This document shows positions 8,944 to 18,371 of a stretch of DNA of 64,000 nt, piece after piece; within the stretch, counting starts at the first letter, position 1, and every line of letters starts with the position of its first letter. The position numbers were made by a program, and so were the translations under genes. The DNA is from Propionivibrio dicarboxylicus (lineage in GTDB: Bacteria; Pseudomonadota; Gammaproteobacteria; Burkholderiales; Rhodocyclaceae): positions 176,661 through 240,660 of the forward strand of contig CAMDMZ010000001.1 of the NCBI GenBank assembly GCA_945902805.1, in the 5' to 3' direction. The notes under the pieces were generated by a model, which saw only the letters and a program-made list of their open reading frames with translations, was not told the origin of the DNA and made no database searches.

Positions 8944-9596
8944 TTGGCGGCTCCTTCGTGGTGACGATCGGCAACCATTTCATGGTTGGCCTCGACATAG
9001 CTGACGACTTCACCGCCAACATGGTGCTTCTTGATGGCTTCCGCCAACTCATCCTCGGCACTGGGGCCGGCCTGCTTGAGGAGCGAGTTAGGTCCGGCAC
9101 CGGTCAGGAAAGCGATGCGCTTGGTCAGCTCTGAGACGGCTTGCAGGATCAGCAAGGCGAAGCCGACCGGAAGCATGAGCCGCACCGGCCAGCGGATGAG
9201 GCCGCCCGGATTCGACGACATTTCGCCCGAGTTCCACGCATTCATGAACACCGGCCACGAAAAGTACAAAATGATGGCGGCCATTGGCAACAGGAAGACG
9301 ACGAAGCCGAAGACATCGATCCAGTTCTGGGCGCGCTCGGAAAAGCGGCCAACAACGACGTCGATGCGAATGTGCTCGTTGCGCTTCAGCACATAGCCGG
9401 AGGAAAACAGAAAAATCGCCGAGAACAAATACCACTGAATTTCCAGCATGCCATTTGAACTGAGATTGAAGGCGAAACGGAAGAGCGCATTGCCGGCACT
9501 GATCACCACCACGATCAGCACCAGCCAGATGGTGGCGCGGCCGACGCGTTCGTTGAGGCCATCGATCAGGCCAGATAACTTCAATAGTCCTTGCAT
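8940..9596 (-). CDS. TRAP transporter small permease DctQ
   Basis: 218 residues with four hydrophobic helices: ATIWLVLIVVVISAGNALFRF (residues 20-40), WYLFSAIFLFSSGYVLKRNEHIRIDVV, IDVFGFVVFLLPMAAIILYFSWPVF, and RLMLPVGFALLILQAVSEL. The block LFSSGYVLKRNEHIRIDV is typical of DctQ. The C-terminus carries a soluble extension of about 45 residues (EDELAEAIKKHHVGGEVVSYVEANHEMVADRHHEGAAK). GAGGAG precedes the ATG. It forms a two-gene unit with dctM and together with the convergent dctP makes a complete TRAP system. Confidence 0.9.
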   Translation of the reverse strand: MQGLLKLSGLIDGLNERVGRATIWLVLIVVVISAGNALFRFAFNLSSNGMLEIQWYLFSAIFLFSSGYVLKRNEHIRIDVVVGRFSERAQNWIDVFGFVVFLLPMAAIILYFSWPVFMNAWNSGEMSSNPGGLIRWPVRLMLPVGFALLILQAVSELTKRIAFLTGAGPNSLLKQAGPSAEDELAEAIKKHHVGGEVVSYVEANHEMVADRHHEGAAK

Positions 9597-9678
9597 CGTG
9601 TGTTTCTCCTCTCGGATACCTTGAAAAGCGTACCGCTGATTTACAAACTGCCGCCAAGTTTAACCACAACTGCTCCCT

Positions 9679-11094
9679 TTAATCTCGGGTTGTGGAAAGC
9701 CGCATTCGTTCGTGCAGGGTTTGCGCGGCGGGGCGCAAAGGTGCACGGGAATTTGTCCACGCGCCCTGCCATTTTGGCGTCAAGCCACGCAATCGCGTGG
9801 CGAAAAAGCCGAAGATCCGATACAGCAGTGGCCGCGCATACAACCCGGCCCAGAGTTTGAAAGCCATCGATTGCAGCGGCCTGCGCCCACTGCCGGCAGC
9901 GGGCAGTTGTATGCCGCCGGCGGTGCCTTGGCTCTGGCGCCGCAACTGCATCAGGATGTCCGGAATCGGGATCTTTACCGGGCAGACTTCGCCGCAGGCG
10001 CCGCACAGGCTAGAGGCGGTGACCAGATCCTTGGTCGCGTCGAGCCCCAGCATGTGCGGCGAAACCATCTTGCCGATCGGGCCGGGATAGGTGGTGCCGT
10101 AGGCGTGGCCGCCGATGCGGGTATAGACGGGGCAGTGGTTCATGCAGGCACCGCAGCGGATGCACTGCAGCGTGGCGCGCAGGCGTTCGTCGGTGTACAT
10201 CTGGCTGCGGCCGTTGTCGAGCAGCACCAGGTGCACTTCCTTCGGCCCGTCCAGTTCCCCTTCGCGGCGCGGCGAGGAAATCCAGTTGAAATAGGTGGTG
10301 ATCGCCTGCCCGGTGGCCGAGCGGGTCAGCAGGGCCATCAGCGGCGGTAAGTGTTCCAGCTTTTCCACCACTTTCTCGATGCCGGTGATGGCGATATGCA
10401 CCTCGGGTACGGTGGTGCACATGCGGCCGTTGCCTTCGTTCTCGACCAGACACAAAGTGCCGGTCTCCGCAATGGCGACATTGACGCCGGAGAGTCCGAC
10501 TTTGGTGTCGCGGAACTTCTCGCGCAGCACGCGGCGGCCGATCTGGATCAGCTCGTCGACCGAGTCGGTGTAAGCGACGCCCGGTACCTTCTCGGCAAAC
10601 AAGCGCGCGATTTCTTCCTTGGTCTTGTGGATCGCTGGCATGATGATGTGCGACGGTTTCTCACCGGCGAGCTGGACAATGTATTCGCCCATGTCCGATT
10701 CCAGTGCACCGATCCCGGCGGCTTCCAGCGCGTGGTTCAGCTCGACTTCCTCGCTGACCATGGACTTGCCCTTGACGACGAGATCGCCACCTGCTTTGCG
10801 CGTGATGTCGATGATGATCTGGCAGGCTTCTTTCGGCGTTTCGGCCCAATGCACCTGAATCCCATTTCTGGTCAGATTGGCCTCAAGTTGTTCCAGGAGA
10901 TCAGGCAGGCGTGCCAGGCTGTATTGGCGGATGGCTTCGCCTTGGGTGCGAAGGGCTTCGAAGGCATCGAGGTCGGGAAACTGCGCCGCGCGCTTGGCCA
11001 TGAGGAAATCCATGGCGCCACGGAAACTGGCACGCAGGACCGGATTGGCGACGACGCGGCGGGCGTTCTCGTGGAAGGTGATGGGGGCGTTCAT
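9679..11094 (-). CDS. lutB: L-lactate oxidation iron-sulfur protein LutB
   Basis: 471 residues. LutB is the large subunit of the LutABC non-flavin L-lactate dehydrogenase (YkgF/YvfW family), oxidising lactate to pyruvate. The N-terminal LUD domain includes VVKGKSMVSEEVELNHALEAAGIGALESDMGEYIVQLAGEKPSHIIMPAIHKTKEEIA. Two 4Fe-4S ferredoxin-type clusters follow: CIRCGACMNHCPVY near residue 315 and CGACGEVCPVKIPI near residue 365. The ATG overlaps the lutC stop (ATGA), giving the order lutA-lutC-lutB. No regulator of the FadR/LldR type lies beside it; the neighbouring TRAP transporter may supply the substrate. Confidence 0.93.
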   Translation of the reverse strand: MNAPITFHENARRVVANPVLRASFRGAMDFLMAKRAAQFPDLDAFEALRTQGEAIRQYSLARLPDLLEQLEANLTRNGIQVHWAETPKEACQIIIDITRKAGGDLVVKGKSMVSEEVELNHALEAAGIGALESDMGEYIVQLAGEKPSHIIMPAIHKTKEEIARLFAEKVPGVAYTDSVDELIQIGRRVLREKFRDTKVGLSGVNVAIAETGTLCLVENEGNGRMCTTVPEVHIAITGIEKVVEKLEHLPPLMALLTRSATGQAITTYFNWISSPRREGELDGPKEVHLVLLDNGRSQMYTDERLRATLQCIRCGACMNHCPVYTRIGGHAYGTTYPGPIGKMVSPHMLGLDATKDLVTASSLCGACGEVCPVKIPIPDILMQLRRQSQGTAGGIQLPAAGSGRRPLQSMAFKLWAGLYARPLLYRIFGFFATRLRGLTPKWQGAWTNSRAPLRPAAQTLHERMRLSTTRD

Positions 11095-11768
11095 GCGGCG
11101 CCCTCCGTCAATAGCACAACGAGTTCTTTTGGACCATGCGCGCCGTAGGCCAGGGTTTGCTGGATGTCCGCGGTTTTCGAGGGGCCGGTGATGAAAACCA
11201 AATTACTCGGCATCGCCACCTGCCAGCCCTCGCTGGCTACGGCGGACTGCAGCGTGGGCAGAATGCGATTGACGTTGAGTACGCAGAAATGGATAGGCGG
11301 CACCAGCGAGAGTGTGCGCGGCGTGGTGCGTGGATCGATCTGGAATAGCGTCCCGGTGTCGGCGATCGCGCCGTCGGCAATGGTCAAACCGGCGTCGGTG
11401 TCGTCGAATAACTCGCGCTTGAAGTTCTCGATCGGCTGCTCAAACTTTCGTAGTTCGGGACCGTTGGGCCAGGGCATCAGATCGGACTGCGGTGGCAGCA
11501 CGAGGTGACGGACGTTCTTTGCGGCGCAAATTTCGGCCAGCGTTTGACGCCAGTCGCCCGCGCGCGTATCGATTACTTCGGCGTGAAAAGTTTCGCTGCC
11601 GCGCCGGAAGCTGGCGATGGCATCATCGAGCGCGAGGCTTCCGGATATAGCCGAAAAAGTCGGCGCTGGTGGGACGGGGAGGTCATTTGGCCGGAGGTGG
11701 CCCGAAGAGGCTACGGCGCTTGGGTGGCTTCGTAAGCGACCCAGGATGCGTTCGCGGGCGGTGTTCAT
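11091..11768 (-). CDS. lutC: L-lactate oxidation protein LutC
   Basis: 225 residues, LUD domain (DUF162) protein, the small subunit of LutABC. Start at ATG 11768: GGAGGG precedes it and the ATG overlaps the lutA stop (ATGA); a longer frame upstream lies inside lutA and was rejected. Family blocks: MNTARERILGRLR at the start, then RQTLAEICAAKNVRHLVLPP, TDAGLTIADGAIADTGTLFQIDPRTTPRTLSLVPPIHFCVLNVNRILPTL, and the C-terminal FITGPSKTADIQQTLAYGAHGPKELVVLL. Residues 31-38 (VPPAPTFS) are encoded by a copy of the 24-bp dispersed motif. Confidence 0.92.
   Translation of the reverse strand: MNTARERILGRLRSHPSAVASSGHLRPNDLPVPPAPTFSAISGSLALDDAIASFRRGSETFHAEVIDTRAGDWRQTLAEICAAKNVRHLVLPPQSDLMPWPNGPELRKFEQPIENFKRELFDDTDAGLTIADGAIADTGTLFQIDPRTTPRTLSLVPPIHFCVLNVNRILPTLQSAVASEGWQVAMPSNLVFITGPSKTADIQQTLAYGAHGPKELVVLLTEGAA
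11655..11678 (-). repeat. 24-bp dispersed motif, copy 3 (21/24)
   Basis: Inside lutC, sense orientation; encodes VPPAPTF. Confidence 0.85.
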
Positions 11769-12550
11769 GCGCCCTCCTTCACTTTGTTCCAGAAGTAGGT
11801 CGCAATATGCTGGCCGCGCAACGCCGAACCGCGTTTTTCCAAGGTGCCGTTGAGATTCAGCAAGCAACCGGCATCGGCCGACACCAGCGTCGTGGCGCCG
11901 GTCGCTTCCAGCGCATCGGCTTTGTCACTGGCCATCGCCGCCGAAATTTCCGGATGTTTGACCGAAAAGCTGCCACCAAAGCCGCAGCATTCGGCTTCGT
12001 GTTCTTGTTGCTTGACCTCGACATCGCCGAATTTCGCCAGCAGCGCCCTGGCATGCACGTGCGTGTTCATTTCACGCCGCGCCGAGCAGGACGTATGCAG
12101 CACGACGGTTTCGGGCTTCTGCTTGGCTGACGGCTTCCATTCGACGTGCAGAACATTGAGCAGAAACTCGGTCAGTTCGAAGGTGCGCGAGGCGATCGAC
12201 TCGGCGCGCGGCAAGTTCGTCAAATCGTCGGCAAACAGGCGCGGCCAGTGGTGGCGCATCATTCCGGCGCAGGAACCGGACGGCACAATCACCGGCCAGG
12301 TGCCGGGAAACAGGGTGAGTTGCGCCTTCGCCACGGCGCGCGCCTCATCCGGAAAGCCCGAGGTGTAGGCCGGCTGCCCGCAGCAGGTCTGATCCTGCGG
12401 GTAATGCACGCGGATGCCTTCGCGCTCAAGCAGTTGCACGGCGGAAACACCGGCTTCGGGATCGAACAGATCCAGCACGCAGGTACCGAACAGATAGACG
12501 TCGGACGGCTTCTCGGAATAGCGCCGTGGTGAATTATGCGCAGCAGTCAC
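11765..12550 (-). CDS. lutA: L-lactate oxidation iron-sulfur protein LutA
   Basis: 261 residues, two CCG domains (DUF224 family), the YkgE/LutA Fe-S subunit. Seen: VYLFGTCVLDLFDPEAGVSAVQLLEREGIRVHYPQDQTCCGQPAYTSGF for the first CCG motif and HEAECCGFGGSFSVKHPEIS for the second. It is first gene of lutACB. Its start lies 126 bases from the divergent phosphoglycerate-mutase-like gene, and that gap should hold the operon promoter; I saw no convincing -35/-10 pair there. Confidence 0.93.
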   Translation of the reverse strand: MTAAHNSPRRYSEKPSDVYLFGTCVLDLFDPEAGVSAVQLLEREGIRVHYPQDQTCCGQPAYTSGFPDEARAVAKAQLTLFPGTWPVIVPSGSCAGMMRHHWPRLFADDLTNLPRAESIASRTFELTEFLLNVLHVEWKPSAKQKPETVVLHTSCSARREMNTHVHARALLAKFGDVEVKQQEHEAECCGFGGSFSVKHPEISAAMASDKADALEATGATTLVSADAGCLLNLNGTLEKRGSALRGQHIATYFWNKVKEGA

Positions 12551-12676
12551 GCGAGCCTCCTCCGTTGTAAATTTCTATTGGTTCTGTCGCCAGCCCGATT
12601 TCACCATGAAAATCGACCTGTGGGCGCCGGGTTATCATCAAGACCCATTTTCTGCTGGATTCAAGCATTGCCTCTC

Positions 12677-13309
12677 ATGACTACCCGCTTCTGCATTATT
12701 CGCCACGGCGAGACCGACTGGAACACCGAAAAGCGCCTGCAAGGGCATGTCGACATCAGCCTCAACGCGATGGGTGAGGCACAGGCACGCTCGGTGCGTC
12801 CGGGTCTGGCCGGCCAGGTATTCGCTGCGGCCTACAGTTCCGATCTTGAGCGCGCCTGGCGCACGGCCGAAATCGCCACCGAAGGACTCGACATCGCCGT
12901 CTTGCCAGCACCGACTTTTCGTGAGCGCCACTACGGCGTGTATCAAGGGCTGACACCGGCGGAAGCACTGGCGCGCCATCCCGACGTCCATCGCCATCAC
13001 ACCGCGCGCAGTCTGGATTACGACTATGAGACGGGCGAATCCCTGCTTCGCTTTGCCGCACGCGTCATGGATGGTTTCGCCGAACTGGCGGCTCGTCATC
13101 GCGGCGAGAACGTGCTGGTTTTCACGCATGGCGGCGTACTCGACATCATTTATCGCGCTGCCGTCGGCCAGGATCTGGAAGCACCGCGTGATTTCAGCAT
13201 TCCCAACGCCGCCTTGAACTGGCTCGAATGCCGCAATGGCGACTGGAGCCTGATCTCGTGGGCCGATACCTCCCACCTAGACCGCGCGCTGGATGAGGTG
13301 GCGGAGTAA
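12677..13309 (+). CDS. Histidine phosphatase / phosphoglycerate mutase family protein
   Basis: 210 residues. The catalytic motif IIRHGETDWN lies near residues 6-15 (phospho-His is the H of RHG), followed by QGHVDISLNAMGEAQA, YSSDLERAWRTAEI and the second catalytic FTHGGVLDIIYRA near residue 155. ATG 12677 is chosen because family similarity begins there. Related proteins include GpmB, CobC-type alpha-ribazole phosphatase and broad phosphatases; no cobalamin gene neighbours support CobC. Residues 74-81 (VLPAPTFR) are encoded by a 24-bp motif copy directly before the family block ERHYGVYQG. Confidence 0.85.
   Translation: MTTRFCIIRHGETDWNTEKRLQGHVDISLNAMGEAQARSVRPGLAGQVFAAAYSSDLERAWRTAEIATEGLDIAVLPAPTFRERHYGVYQGLTPAEALARHPDVHRHHTARSLDYDYETGESLLRFAARVMDGFAELAARHRGENVLVFTHGGVLDIIYRAAVGQDLEAPRDFSIPNAALNWLECRNGDWSLISWADTSHLDRALDEVAE
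12896..12919 (+). repeat. 24-bp dispersed motif, copy 4 (22/24)
   Basis: Inside the histidine phosphatase gene, sense; encodes AVLPAPTF. Confidence 0.88.
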
Positions 13310-13348
13310 AATCTTGCCTTTGTTTCCCCTCTTTTTTCAGGAACCGCC

Positions 13349-14596
13349 ATGTTCTCCAAACAAAACACCCTAGCCAAGACCGATCCCGAACTTTGGGCCG
13401 CGATCAGCGACGAAACCCGTCGCCAGGAAGATCACATCGAACTGATCGCCTCCGAAAACTACGTCTCCCATGCCGTCATGGAAGCCCAAGGTTCGCAGCT
13501 GACCAACAAGTACGCCGAAGGCTATCCGGGCAAGCGTTACTACGGTGGCTGTGAGTACGTGGACCGAGCCGAGCAACTGGCGATCGATCGCGCCAAGAAA
13601 TTGTTTGGTGCCGATGCCGCCAACGTCCAGCCGAATTCCGGCTCGCAGGCGAACCAGGCTGTGTTCTTGGCTTTTCTGCAGCCGGGCGACACCATCCTGG
13701 GCATGAACCTCGCTGCGGGCGGCCATCTGACCCACGGCATGGCACTCAACATGTCGGGAAAATGGTTCAAGGTTGTGCCCTACGGACTCGATGCCAAGGA
13801 AGACATCGACTACGCCGAAATGGAGCGTCTGGCGCGCGAGAACAAGCCGAAACTGATCATCGCCGGCGCCTCGGCGTTTGCGTTGAAAATCGATTTCCCG
13901 CGCTTCGCCAAGATCGCCAAGGAAGTCGGCGCCATCTTCATGGTCGACATGGCGCACTACGCCGGCCTCGTCGCCGCCGGTTACTACCCGAACCCGGTAC
14001 CGCATGCCGATGTCGTCACCTCGACCACGCACAAGACCCTGCGCGGCCCACGTGGCGGCTTGATTCTGATGAAGGCCGAGCATGAGAAGGCGATCAATTC
14101 CGCGATCTTCCCCGGCCTGCAAGGTGGCCCCCTGGAACACGTAATTGCCGCCAAGGCCGTGGCCTTCAAAGAGGCCATGACACCCGACTTCAAGCATTAC
14201 CAGGAGCAGGTGATCGAGAACGCGCAAGTGATGTGCAAAGTGCTCAAGAGCCGAGGCCTTCGCATCGTCTCCGGCCGCACCGAATCGCACGTTTTTCTGG
14301 TTGATCTGCAAGCCAAGAACATCACCGGCAAGGATGCCGAAGCCGCCTTGGGCAAGGCACACATCACGGTGAACAAAAACGCCATCCCGAACGATCCGCA
14401 AAAGCCATTCGTTACCAGCGGTGTGCGGATCGGTACGCCGGCGATGACCACGCGTGGTTTCACCGAAATCGAAGCCGAGCAAGTGGCCAATCTGATCGCC
14501 GACGTACTCGACGCGCCCGCTGACGAAACCGTGCTAAGCAAGGTGCGCAACCAGGTTGCCGCCTTGTGCAAGAAGTTCCCGGTTTACGGAGCCTAA
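13349..14596 (+). CDS. glyA: Serine hydroxymethyltransferase
   Basis: 415 residues, full length. GlyA interconverts serine plus tetrahydrofolate with glycine plus 5,10-methylene-THF, a cytosolic PLP enzyme and the main source of one-carbon units. Seen: [44 protein letters not shown] (residues 30-75), the PLP-lysine motif [15 protein letters not shown] near residue 228, and [23 protein letters not shown] lies upstream of the ATG. It is first of a tight cluster with nrdR (3 bases downstream), ribD and a small membrane protein. Confidence 0.97.
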   Translation: MFSKQNTLAKTDPELWAAISDETRRQEDHIELIASENYVSHAVMEAQGSQLTNKYAEGYPGKRYYGGCEYVDRAEQLAIDRAKKLFGADAANVQPNSGSQANQAVFLAFLQPGDTILGMNLAAGGHLTHGMALNMSGKWFKVVPYGLDAKEDIDYAEMERLARENKPKLIIAGASAFALKIDFPRFAKIAKEVGAIFMVDMAHYAGLVAAGYYPNPVPHADVVTSTTHKTLRGPRGGLILMKAEHEKAINSAIFPGLQGGPLEHVIAAKAVAFKEAMTPDFKHYQEQVIENAQVMCKVLKSRGLRIVSGRTESHVFLVDLQAKNITGKDAEAALGKAHITVNKNAIPNDPQKPFVTSGVRIGTPAMTTRGFTEIEAEQVANLIADVLDAPADETVLSKVRNQVAALCKKFPVYGA

Positions 14597-14599
14597 TCG

Positions 14600-15073
14600 G
14601 TGAAATGTCCGTTCTGCGGGGACGAAAACACGCAGGTCGTTGATACGCGCGAAAACGACGATGGCGACACGGTTCGTCGTCGTCGTCGCTGCGCGGCCTG
14701 CGACAAGCGCTTCACCACCTACGAACGGGTCGAACTGCAACTGCCACAGGTAGTCAAGAAAAACGGCAGCCGCACCGACTACCAGCGCGACAAGCTCAAA
14801 GCCAGCATGATGCTCGCCTTGCGCAAACGACCGGTGACCACGGAAAGCATCGATGGTGCGCTGGATCGCATTGAAGAAAAGCTGGTGCAATCGGCCGAAC
14901 GCGAAGTCGCCTCCGACCGCATTGGCGAACTGGTGATGCGCGAACTGAAGAAGCTGGACAAGATTGCCTACATCCGCTTCGCCTCTGTGTATCGCAATTT
15001 CGAGGATGTCGATGCCTTTTCCGATGTCATTCGCGAAGTGCAAAAGCCGCGCCGGCGCCCCGCTGAGACGTGA
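14600..15073 (+). CDS. nrdR: Transcriptional repressor NrdR
   Basis: 157 residues from a GTG start. NrdR senses ATP/dATP and represses ribonucleotide reductase genes through NrdR boxes. The zinc ribbon is visible: [44 protein letters not shown] (residues 2-45), followed by an ATP-cone domain ([33 protein letters not shown]). The order glyA-nrdR-ribD is widespread in betaproteobacteria. It overlaps ribD by GTGA. Confidence 0.96.
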   Translation: MKCPFCGDENTQVVDTRENDDGDTVRRRRRCAACDKRFTTYERVELQLPQVVKKNGSRTDYQRDKLKASMMLALRKRPVTTESIDGALDRIEEKLVQSAEREVASDRIGELVMRELKKLDKIAYIRFASVYRNFEDVDAFSDVIREVQKPRRRPAET

Positions 15074-16161
15074 CATTTTCGGCCACTGATCACGCCTGGA
15101 TGGCGTGCGCTTTGCAACTCGCGCAACGCGGACTGAATACCACGACGCCGAATCCTCGCGTCGGTTGCGTCATCGTGCGCGATGGCGAACTGCTCGCCGA
15201 AGGCTGGCATGAAAAGGCCGGCGGGCCGCATGCCGAAGCCGCCGCGTTGCAAAAAGTCGGTTCTGGCAACACGGCGGGAACGACGGCCTACGTCACGCTC
15301 GAACCCTGCTCGCATCATGGCCGCACGCCGCCCTGCGCCGATGCCCTGATTGCCGCTGGGGTCGCGCGGGTTGTGGCGGCCATGGCGGACCCGAATCCGC
15401 TGGTTGCCGGCAATGGCCTGGCCAAATTGCGTACCGCCGGCGTCAAAGTCGACTCCGGCCTGCTTGAGGCCGAGGCGCGCGAACTCAATATCGGCTTTAT
15501 CTCGCGCATGACACGCGGCCGGCCCTGGCTGCGTCTGAAAGTCGCGGCCAGCCTGGACGGAAAAGCCGCGCTCAACAACGGTAACTCGCAATGGATCACC
15601 GGCCCGGCGGCGCGTCTGCATGCGCATGCATGGCGCGCACGTAGCTGCGCCATGCTGACCGGAATCGGCACGGTCAAGGACGACAATCCGCGCCTAAATG
15701 TGCGCGACATCCCGTGTTCGCGGCAACCGTTGCGGGTGGTGATCGATAGCCGTTTGGAAACGCCGCCCAACGCGGCCATTCTGGCGGGCGGCGGTACCCT
15801 CATCGCCTGCGCGCTGGATGCGCCGGAACGCCGTACCGCGCTGGAAGCGGCGGGGGCCGAGATCGTGGTGCTACCGAATGCTCACGGCAAGGTCGATTTA
15901 GCAGCCTTGTTGCAAGAACTCGGTCGACGCGGGATCAACGACGTCATGGCCGAAGCCGGCACGCGACTCAATGGCTCGCTGTTGCGCGAAGCGTGTGTCG
16001 ACGAGTTACTGATCTATCAGGCGCCGCTGCTGCTGGGCGACTCCGCACGCGGCATGTTTGGCCTGGCCGAGCTCACCGAACTCTCTGGCGCCAAGCACCT
16101 TAACGTACTCGAGCGCCGTCTCGTCGGCGCCGACTTTTTCTTGCGGGCAAGACTGGAATGA
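15070..16161 (+). CDS. ribD: Bifunctional riboflavin deaminase/reductase RibD
   Basis: 363 residues from a GTG start overlapping the nrdR stop. The N-terminal deaminase (residues 5-145) shows HAEAAAL and the zinc-binding [14 protein letters not shown]; the C-terminal reductase (150-360) begins with [25 protein letters not shown] and includes [14 protein letters not shown]. Together they convert the GTP cyclohydrolase II product to 5-amino-6-ribitylaminouracil phosphate. Two degenerate 24-bp motif copies sit in this gene, one encoding KVGSGNTA in the deaminase domain (antisense orientation) and one encoding RLVGADFF at the C-terminus. No other rib genes follow. Confidence 0.95.
   Translation: MTFSATDHAWMACALQLAQRGLNTTTPNPRVGCVIVRDGELLAEGWHEKAGGPHAEAAALQKVGSGNTAGTTAYVTLEPCSHHGRTPPCADALIAAGVARVVAAMADPNPLVAGNGLAKLRTAGVKVDSGLLEAEARELNIGFISRMTRGRPWLRLKVAASLDGKAALNNGNSQWITGPAARLHAHAWRARSCAMLTGIGTVKDDNPRLNVRDIPCSRQPLRVVIDSRLETPPNAAILAGGGTLIACALDAPERRTALEAAGAEIVVLPNAHGKVDLAALLQELGRRGINDVMAEAGTRLNGSLLREACVDELLIYQAPLLLGDSARGMFGLAELTELSGAKHLNVLERRLVGADFFLRARLE
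15252..15275 (-). repeat. 24-bp dispersed motif, copy 5 (20/24)
   Basis: Inside ribD, antisense; encodes KVGSGNTA. Degenerate in the centre. Confidence 0.6.
16115..16138 (+). repeat. 24-bp dispersed motif, copy 6 (20/24)
   Basis: 23 bases before the ribD stop, sense; encodes RLVGADF. Degenerate. Confidence 0.6.
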
Positions 16162-16562
16162 CACTTGAAACGGATATCGAAGAAGAACAACCCCATCGCG
16201 ATTTTTCGGGTCGCCGCTTATTGATCAATTTGTTCCGGATTGCCCACGTTGCTGGCCTGGCCGGCGTCTCGGGTTGGGTCTTGGTCGGCGATGTTGGGGG
16301 CAATGCCAGTCTCGTCGTCAATGGCGCCGCGTTCGCGTTTTTGCTGGTCGCCTCGGGGCTGGGAATTCTTGGGATCGACGCCTGGTCCAATCCAAACCAT
16401 TTTCGCCAGATCAACGGCCTCGCCATGGTGGTTAAGCTGATCCTGGTTGGGCTGATGGTGGCGTGGCCAGAAGCACGCCTGCCCTTGTTCTGGGCCATCC
16501 TGGTGTATTCGGTAGCGATCAGCCATGCGTCGGGGCGCATCCGCCATAAGCGGCTGTTTTAA
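16158..16562 (+). CDS. Small integral membrane protein, unknown function
   Basis: 134 residues, start overlapping the ribD stop (ATGA). It has four predicted helices: LINLFRIAHVAGLAGVSGWVLVG, ASLVVNGAAFAFLLVASGLGILGI, INGLAMVVKLILVGLMVAW, and LPLFWAILVYSVAISHASGRIRH. The N-terminus is acidic and cytoplasmic-like. The His residues of RIAHVAG and ISHASGRIRH may be functional, but I do not recognise the family. Position at the end of glyA-nrdR-ribD suggests co-transcription only. Confidence 0.65.
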   Translation: MTLETDIEEEQPHRDFSGRRLLINLFRIAHVAGLAGVSGWVLVGDVGGNASLVVNGAAFAFLLVASGLGILGIDAWSNPNHFRQINGLAMVVKLILVGLMVAWPEARLPLFWAILVYSVAISHASGRIRHKRLF

Positions 16563-16611
16563 CCCGTGCAACGGCTTTGGCCACAAGCGGATGATCCGGG
16601 ACAGGATTTCC

Positions 16612-16635
16612 GCCGTCCTGCCAGCACCGACTTTT
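16612..16635 (+). repeat. 24-bp dispersed motif, copy 7 (23/24)
   Basis: Intergenic, between the convergent ribD-cluster membrane gene and ychF, 7 bases from the ychF stop. Confidence 0.92.
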
Positions 16636-16641
16636 CAGTCG

Positions 16642-17736
16642 CTACACGTTGAACAAGAAATTTAGTACGTCGCCGTCTTTTACGACGTATTCCTTGCCCT
16701 CGGCGCGCATCTTGCCCGCTTCCTTGGCTCCCGCTTCGCCCTTGTAGGTAATGAAGTCGTCGAAGGCGATGGTCTGGGCGCGGATAAAGCCTTTTTCGAA
16801 ATCGGTATGGATTACGCCGGCGGCTTGGGGTGCGGTGTCGCCCTGATGAATGGTCCAGGCACGGACTTCCTTGACGCCAGCGGTAAAGTAGGTTTGCAGG
16901 CCGAGGATATGGTAGCCGGCACGGATCAAACGATTCAGGCCGGGCTCGTGAAGGCCCATCTCGCTGAGAAACATTTCCTTGTCTTCATCGGCAAGATCGG
17001 CGATTTCCGCTTCGATCGCGGCGCATAGGGCAACCACATCGGCGCCTTCCTTGGCGGCATGGGCGCGCACGGCGTCGAGATGCGGATTGTTCTCGAAGCC
17101 GCCTTCCTTGACGTTGGCCACATACAACACCGGCTTGGCGGTAATCAGGAAGAACTGACGCAGGTTGAGCTTTTCCTCTTTCGAGAGGTCGAGCGCGCGC
17201 ACCGGCTTGCCTTCGTTCAATTGCGCGAGACATCTTTCCAGCACAGCAACCAGCACCTTGGCTTCTTTGTCGCCGCCCGATTTAGCCTGTTTGCTCAGCC
17301 GATTCACCGCCTTTTCGACCGTCGCCATGTCGGCCAGGGCGAGCTCGGTATCGATCACTTCGATATCGTCGAGTGGATCGATCTTGCCCGCCACATGAAC
17401 CACGTTATCGTCCGAAAAGCAGCGCACGACATGCACGACGGCATCGGTTTCACGAATATTGGCGAGAAACTGATTGCCCAGACCCTCGCCCTTGCTGGCG
17501 CCGGCCACCAGGCCCGCGATATCGACAAACTCAACGATGGCTGGCTGGATTTTCTGCGGTTTGACGATGGCTGAAAGCGCATCCAGGCGTGCGTCCGGCA
17601 CTTCGACGATACCGACATTGGGCTCAATGGTGCAGAAGGGATAGTTTTCCGCCGCGATGCCCGATTTGGTCAGGGCGTTGAAGAGGGTGGATTTGCCAAC
17701 ATTGGGCAGACCGACGATGCCGCATTTGAGGCTCAT
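16642..17736 (-). CDS. ychF: Redox-regulated ATPase YchF
   Basis: 364 residues, full length. YchF/OLA1 is an Obg-family P-loop protein that prefers ATP and associates with ribosomes. Seen: [14 protein letters not shown] (P-loop, residues 8-21), the switch [35 protein letters not shown], the altered base motif ANVKE typical of YchF, and the C-terminal TGS-like domain from [44 protein letters not shown]. Start overlaps pth stop (ATGA). It closes the tRNA-Gln-prs-rplY-pth-ychF unit. Confidence 0.97.
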   Translation of the reverse strand: MSLKCGIVGLPNVGKSTLFNALTKSGIAAENYPFCTIEPNVGIVEVPDARLDALSAIVKPQKIQPAIVEFVDIAGLVAGASKGEGLGNQFLANIRETDAVVHVVRCFSDDNVVHVAGKIDPLDDIEVIDTELALADMATVEKAVNRLSKQAKSGGDKEAKVLVAVLERCLAQLNEGKPVRALDLSKEEKLNLRQFFLITAKPVLYVANVKEGGFENNPHLDAVRAHAAKEGADVVALCAAIEAEIADLADEDKEMFLSEMGLHEPGLNRLIRAGYHILGLQTYFTAGVKEVRAWTIHQGDTAPQAAGVIHTDFEKGFIRAQTIAFDDFITYKGEAGAKEAGKMRAEGKEYVVKDGDVLNFLFNV

Positions 17737-18368
17737 GGTGTCTCTTTCGGGTTGTCTTTGGGTGTTTCTTGGGGTTGGTCCGGCTTGGGTGCCGGCGGTT
17801 TCGAATTCAGCCGTTGCGTGGCGCCGTTGAAATCGGCCTTGGCCAGCAACGGCCAGGCTAGCAGAGCGCGATCAAGGGCGGCGTCGATATCCGCGCGTTC
17901 TTCTTTACGCGGCGGCTTCAGGACGTAATTCGCCACTTCGTTGCGGTCGCCAGGATGACCGATGCCGACGCGCAGGCGCCAATAATCTTGTGTGCCCAAG
18001 TGGGCGGTGATGTCCTTGAGGCCATTGTGGCCGCCGAGACCACCGCCGAACTTGAGCCGCATCTGACCCGGCGGAAGATCGAGTTCGTCATGCACCACCA
18101 GCATTTCGTCGGGCTGAATACGATAAAACTGGGTCAGGGCACGCACGGCCTGACCGGAACGATTCATGAAGGTCTGCGGGAACAGTATCCAGAGCTGTTC
18201 AGCACGTGCTTGCCCGGCTACTCCGTGAAAACGCGATTCGCGACCGAGACTGACGCCCAGCTCGCGCGCTAGGCGCTCACAAAGCCAAAACCCGGCGTTG
18301 TGCCGGGTTTCAGCGTAATCGGCCCCGGGGTTACCGAGGCCGACAATGAGGCGCAAAGGGGACGCCAA
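17733..18368 (-). CDS. pth: Peptidyl-tRNA hydrolase
   Basis: 211 residues. Pth frees tRNA from peptidyl-tRNA dropped by ribosomes. Seen: [28 protein letters not shown] (residues 6-33, with Asn and the catalytic His of RHNAG), [51 protein letters not shown]. The C-terminus has a Pro/Lys/Glu-rich tail ([22 protein letters not shown]) absent from E. coli Pth. Start is 3 bases after the rplY stop. A 9-bp hairpin is embedded in the 5' coding region. Confidence 0.96.
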   Translation of the reverse strand: MASPLRLIVGLGNPGADYAETRHNAGFWLCERLARELGVSLGRESRFHGVAGQARAEQLWILFPQTFMNRSGQAVRALTQFYRIQPDEMLVVHDELDLPPGQMRLKFGGGLGGHNGLKDITAHLGTQDYWRLRVGIGHPGDRNEVANYVLKPPRKEERADIDAALDRALLAWPLLAKADFNGATQRLNSKPPAPKPDQPQETPKDNPKETP

Positions 18369-18371
18369 GAA

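Noticed and set aside
13310..13348. Riboswitch upstream of glyA
   Set aside because: Only 39 bases separate it from the preceding gene; no room for a glycine, SAM or folate-type aptamer.
13919..13945. AAGTCGGCGCC in glyA as a motif copy
   Set aside because: Explained by the conserved KEVGAIF codons; the right part of the motif does not match.
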